Of a stretch of 27,339 nucleotides of DNA, positions 25,801-27,339 are shown one piece after another. Location of the stretch: assembly GCF_000003815.2 (NCBI RefSeq), contig NC_049991.1:254464-281802 (forward strand), read 5' to 3'. A model generated the notes under the pieces. It worked only from the letters and a program-made list of their open reading frames with translations. It ran no database searches and was not told the origin of the DNA. Within the stretch, counting starts at the first letter, position 1; each line of letters starts with the position of its first letter. This DNA is from Branchiostoma floridae (lineage: Eukaryota; Chordata; Leptocardii; Amphioxiformes; Branchiostomatidae). A program made the position numbers and the translations under genes.

Positions 25801-27256
25801 ACTACAGATTTAGAACAGGTGTGGGACACAGACTCACTCACCTGTCTCCATACCCAGGGACAACACAAGGTAAGTACTACAGATTTAGAACAGGTGTGGG
25901 ACACAGACTCAATCACCTGTCTCCATACCCAGGGACAACACAAGGTAAGTACTACAGATTTAGAACAGGTGTGGGACACAGACTCACTCACCTGTCTCCA
26001 TACCCAGGGACAACACAGGGTATGTACTACAGATTTAGAACAGGTGTGGCCGTGTGGGACACAGACTCATGATCCATTGCCAACACAGAAAGGTCTGAAA
26101 ACAGACAAAATAGGGCTGAAACAGTCTTAAAACAGTCTTGCCTATTGTTATTGGGTGGTTAAAGGGACTGAAAGAGGATACTACTATTGTTCACTTCTGG
26201 TCTGACTATGCAAGAAATTGAATGGAACCAGGTGTGTTTACTTTGTAGCAGATCACAATAAGAAAGTCAGCCCCTTTCAGCCTGACAGTTTTAACACTTC
26301 ATGAATGAGGTGTCAAAACTTAGGTGAGTGTTCCCTTGTGTGGCTACGCATATCAATAATGAATAAATTACACTGATGTGTGAAGTCCCTTGTTACCTAG
26401 GTGTGAACTTGGTTTTCAGCCCTTGGCATCTGCATAAAAACAATGCACACCAGGACAAGACTGTTTAAGCCCCTTTAACCACCCAATAACAATAGGTAAG
26501 ACTGTTTAAGCCCTTTTCTGGTCGTTTTCAGACCTTTCTGTGTTGGCTGTGGATCACTGACCTGTCTCCATACCCAGAGATAACACAGGGTATGTACTAC
26601 AGATTTAGAACAGGTGTGGGACACAGACTCACTCACCTGTCTCCATACCGAGGGACAACACAGGGTATGTACTACAGACTTAGAACAGGTGTGGGACACA
26701 GACTCACTCACCTGTCTCCATACACAGGGACAACACAGGAACATACTGGGTGGATTTTGAGGCTTAAAAAAATAAACGTACCACATTCACTCACTCGATC
26801 ACTATCCGGTTTATCGTCTGTTGTTCCCCATCCTGTGGGGGTTAGACTGCATATCAATTTCAAAGTTACAAGAAGCTTTTGTTAATACATGTAACATCAT
26901 TCATACAGTATATTCCTGAAGTATAGAAGAATGTAACAAAATGTTGATTATGCATATTTTGAAGGTCATCTGCATAATTTATGCATTCAGCAAAATATTC
27001 TTTAGACTTTTAAATGAACGGTTGGAGCATGAAGTTAATGTGGCGTGATCTCTTCTGACTGTTTGTCCCAGAGCCCAGTTACAGCTGTGCTGTGGTCCCC
27101 TGCAGAGGAGACTACCATTGTGTCAGCTGACCAGAAAGGCTTCATTGTGAAGTGGCATTACCAGACAGGGGATGTCCAGACCTTCTGTCCTGATCCCAAA
27201 GGACACATTGTCAGTTTGGCATGTTCTTCACATCAACCATGCCTACTGGCAGCAGG
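22641..27256 (+). CDS. GEMIN5: GEMIN5, SMN-complex snRNA-binding WD40 protein (5' part, three exons)
   Basis: Gemin5 recognises the cap and Sm site of pre-snRNAs through two N-terminal WD40 propellers and delivers them to the SMN complex. Exons: 22641-22809, 25190-25344 (minimal form), 27072-27256; phases 1/1, 0/0 and 2 agree. The joined frame starts MARSMNNVRDGVVMLPPSPN-W. LPPSPNW (residues 15-21) is the conserved Gemin5 N-terminal motif. A first WD blade follows (RVTGCVFSL...LCATSGDNGVVQVWD, 65-94), then the second blade start (SPVTAVLWSP...VSADQKGFIVKWH, 109-137). The gene continues past the right edge; the full family length is about 1500 residues. Intron 1 holds a LINE; the exon 2 donor is multiplied by a minisatellite. 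An in-frame ATG at 22614 is possible but in poorer context. Confidence 0.92.
22915..22955 (+). repeat. (GAGTA)n microsatellite
   Basis: About seven GAGTA units directly left of the LINE; the target-site duplication AGAGTAGAGTT is its right end. The complementary pentamers TACTCTACTCTAC occur at 22858-22872, so a hairpin could form across about 45 bp. Confidence 0.9.
22956..24552 (+). pseudogene. LINE ORF2 fragment: RT thumb, RNase H, CCHC finger
   Basis: Open from 22987 to the TAG at 24550-24552 (about 521 codons), preceded by a frame break: GVTLDQQ reads in frame 3 and TTKAKAFRALKAV in frame 1, with a TAG at 22984. The RT thumb (LLYTTLVRPILDYAS...) is followed by RNase H with its four acidic residues present: Asp in TDGSALGNPG, Glu in EGELEGL, Asp in LLLCDCKSA and Asp in GNEIADKEAK. 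A CX2C-X8-H-X4-C finger (CTNCGAVETTNHFLYHC) lies near the end. Without the RT catalytic core it cannot act alone. Confidence 0.92.
22956..24708 (+). mobile_element. 5'-truncated non-LTR retrotransposon (I-like, with RNase H)
   Basis: Flanked by an 11-bp target-site duplication AGAGTAGAGTT (22945-22955 and 24709-24719), with a (CAA)7 3' tail at 24688-24708. The 5' end is cut inside the reverse transcriptase. The RT tail, an RNase H domain and a C-terminal zinc finger remain, then a ~135-bp 3'UTR. RNase H plus a simple-repeat tail points to the I/R1/LOA-type LINEs. It is inserted in GEMIN5 intron 1 on the sense strand. Confidence 0.93.
24735..25189. other. Rest of GEMIN5 intron 1: ACACAAGCAC repeat, otherwise nothing
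   Basis: An imperfect (ACACAAGCACAT)n tract fills about 24920-24978, preceded by a small palindromic stretch (AACTGGCCAGTCCAACTGGCC). No exon before the acceptor at 25189. Confidence 0.6.
25190..25344 (+). CDS. GEMIN5: GEMIN5 exon 2 (minimal form)
   Basis: Acceptor TGTTCTGTAG, phase 1; G from exon 1 plus GC makes Gly57. Encodes the first WD40 blade, ending VWDTDSLTCLHTQGQHR at donor AGG|GTATGT (phase 0). Later donors at 75-bp steps (AAG|GTAAGT in copies 2, 3 and 5) would add 25 residues each in frame, until a TAA at 25711 in copy 6. Which donor is used cannot be told from sequence. Confidence 0.85.
25291..26069 (+). repeat. GEMIN5: 75-bp minisatellite spanning the GEMIN5 exon 2 donor (ten units plus a partial)
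   Basis: Unit starts are 25291, 25366, 25441 and so on to 25966 (exact 75-bp period), with an eleventh broken unit at 26041. Each unit has 51 bp of exon-type sequence (VWDTDSLTCLHTQGQHK, starting after CAG) and 24 bp of intron-type sequence (GTAAGTACTACAGATTTAGA-ACAG). Donors alternate between AAG|GTAAGT and AGG|GTATGT. Each unit also ends in an acceptor-like TTTAGAACAG. Copies are nearly identical, suggesting recent expansion. Confidence 0.96.
26070..26556. mobile_element. MITE with ~90-bp inverted repeats, inserted in the 75-bp array
   Basis: Ends TGATCCA/TGGATCA. The arms at 26070-26165 and 26463-26556 are complementary over blocks CCAACACAGAAAGGTCTGAA, AAACAGTCTT and CCTATTGTTATTGGGTGGTT. 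The left flank stops at CAGACTCA and the right flank resumes at CTGACCTG, together rebuilding one unit of the 75-bp array. No coding capacity. The target duplication is unresolved because the unit itself contains CTCACTCA. Confidence 0.88.
26557..26740 (+). repeat. GEMIN5: 75-bp minisatellite, right-hand part
   Basis: One partial unit, a full unit from 26611 and a partial unit from 26686 (period 75). The last copy has lost its donor (CACAGGAACATA in place of CACAGGGTATGT). The first copy carries the same TAA change (GGGATAAC-like) as unit 6 of the left part. Confidence 0.93.
27072..27256 (+). CDS. GEMIN5: GEMIN5 exon 3
   Basis: Acceptor TTTGTCCCAG, phase 0; donor GCAGG|GTATGT, phase 2. Encodes SPVTAVLWSPAEETTIVSAD... 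to ...CLLAAG, aligning with the vertebrate HTISTLHWSP...DLIVSGDEKGVVFCY segment. Confidence 0.93.
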
Positions 27257-27339
27257 GTATGTATACACATGTAAATTAGAAATCAATGTAGCTCAATCTA
27301 CTAGACTAATAGATATGGTTCCTGATATCACAAATAAGA

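Noticed and set aside
25248-26130. Long open frames in the 75-bp array as independent genes
   Set aside because: They mirror a low-stop repeat unit on both strands. Only the frame continuing GEMIN5 exon 2 has a coding context.
25291-26740. CRISPR-like array
   Set aside because: Units are contiguous with no unique spacers, the setting is eukaryotic and intronic, and no cas genes are present.

Overview
The window looks like nuclear DNA of a lancelet (amphioxus, Branchiostoma-like). It has short exons with GT-AG introns, two conserved animal genes whose proteins align closely with vertebrate orthologues, many small DNA transposons, non-LTR retrotransposon remains, and minisatellites that start exactly at 5' splice sites. 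I recall that last feature being reported from amphioxus under the name 'mirage' minisatellites. All identifications were made by eye, and no database search was run.

Two genes lie head to head. On the minus strand, positions 22028 down to 2081 hold a complete NPLOC4 (NPL4) gene. Its 17 coding exons have splice phases that all agree and give a 602-residue protein close to the usual ~608. It begins with a 12-nt coding exon (MQEI) at 22017-22028, separated by a 6.2 kb repeat-filled intron from exon 2, and ends in an NZF zinc finger with stop at 2081-2083. A probable 3'UTR runs to about 605. On the plus strand, GEMIN5 starts at 22641, and its first three coding exons (N-terminus and first WD40 blade or blades) lie in the window before it runs off the right edge. 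The start codons are 612 bp apart, so 22029-22640 is a likely shared bidirectional promoter. NPLOC4 works with UFD1 and p97/VCP in ubiquitin-dependent extraction; GEMIN5 is the snRNA-binding subunit of the SMN complex. I see no functional link beyond the promoter.

The most striking structure is repeated tandem duplication across exon/intron donor junctions. GEMIN5 exon 2 ends in ten 75-bp units plus a partial one, each with its own donor. NPLOC4 exon 3 ends in eighteen 30-bp units, most with a donor-like AG|GTACC. GEMIN5 exon 1 has a two-copy 19-bp duplication over its donor, and NPLOC4 exon 11 has two donors 11 bp apart. A MITE with long inverted repeats has since split the GEMIN5 array.

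Region by region: 1-600, direct-repeat element; 605-2080, NPLOC4 3'UTR with a hAT-type MITE; 2081-15849, NPLOC4 exons 17 to 2, with introns holding hAT-like, pogo-like and fold-back elements, a LINE relic and two minisatellites; 15850-22016, NPLOC4 intron 1, mostly copies of a hairpin-ended repeat family; 22029-22640, promoter; 22641-27339, GEMIN5, whose intron 1 holds a 5'-truncated LINE with an RNase H domain and clear target-site duplication.
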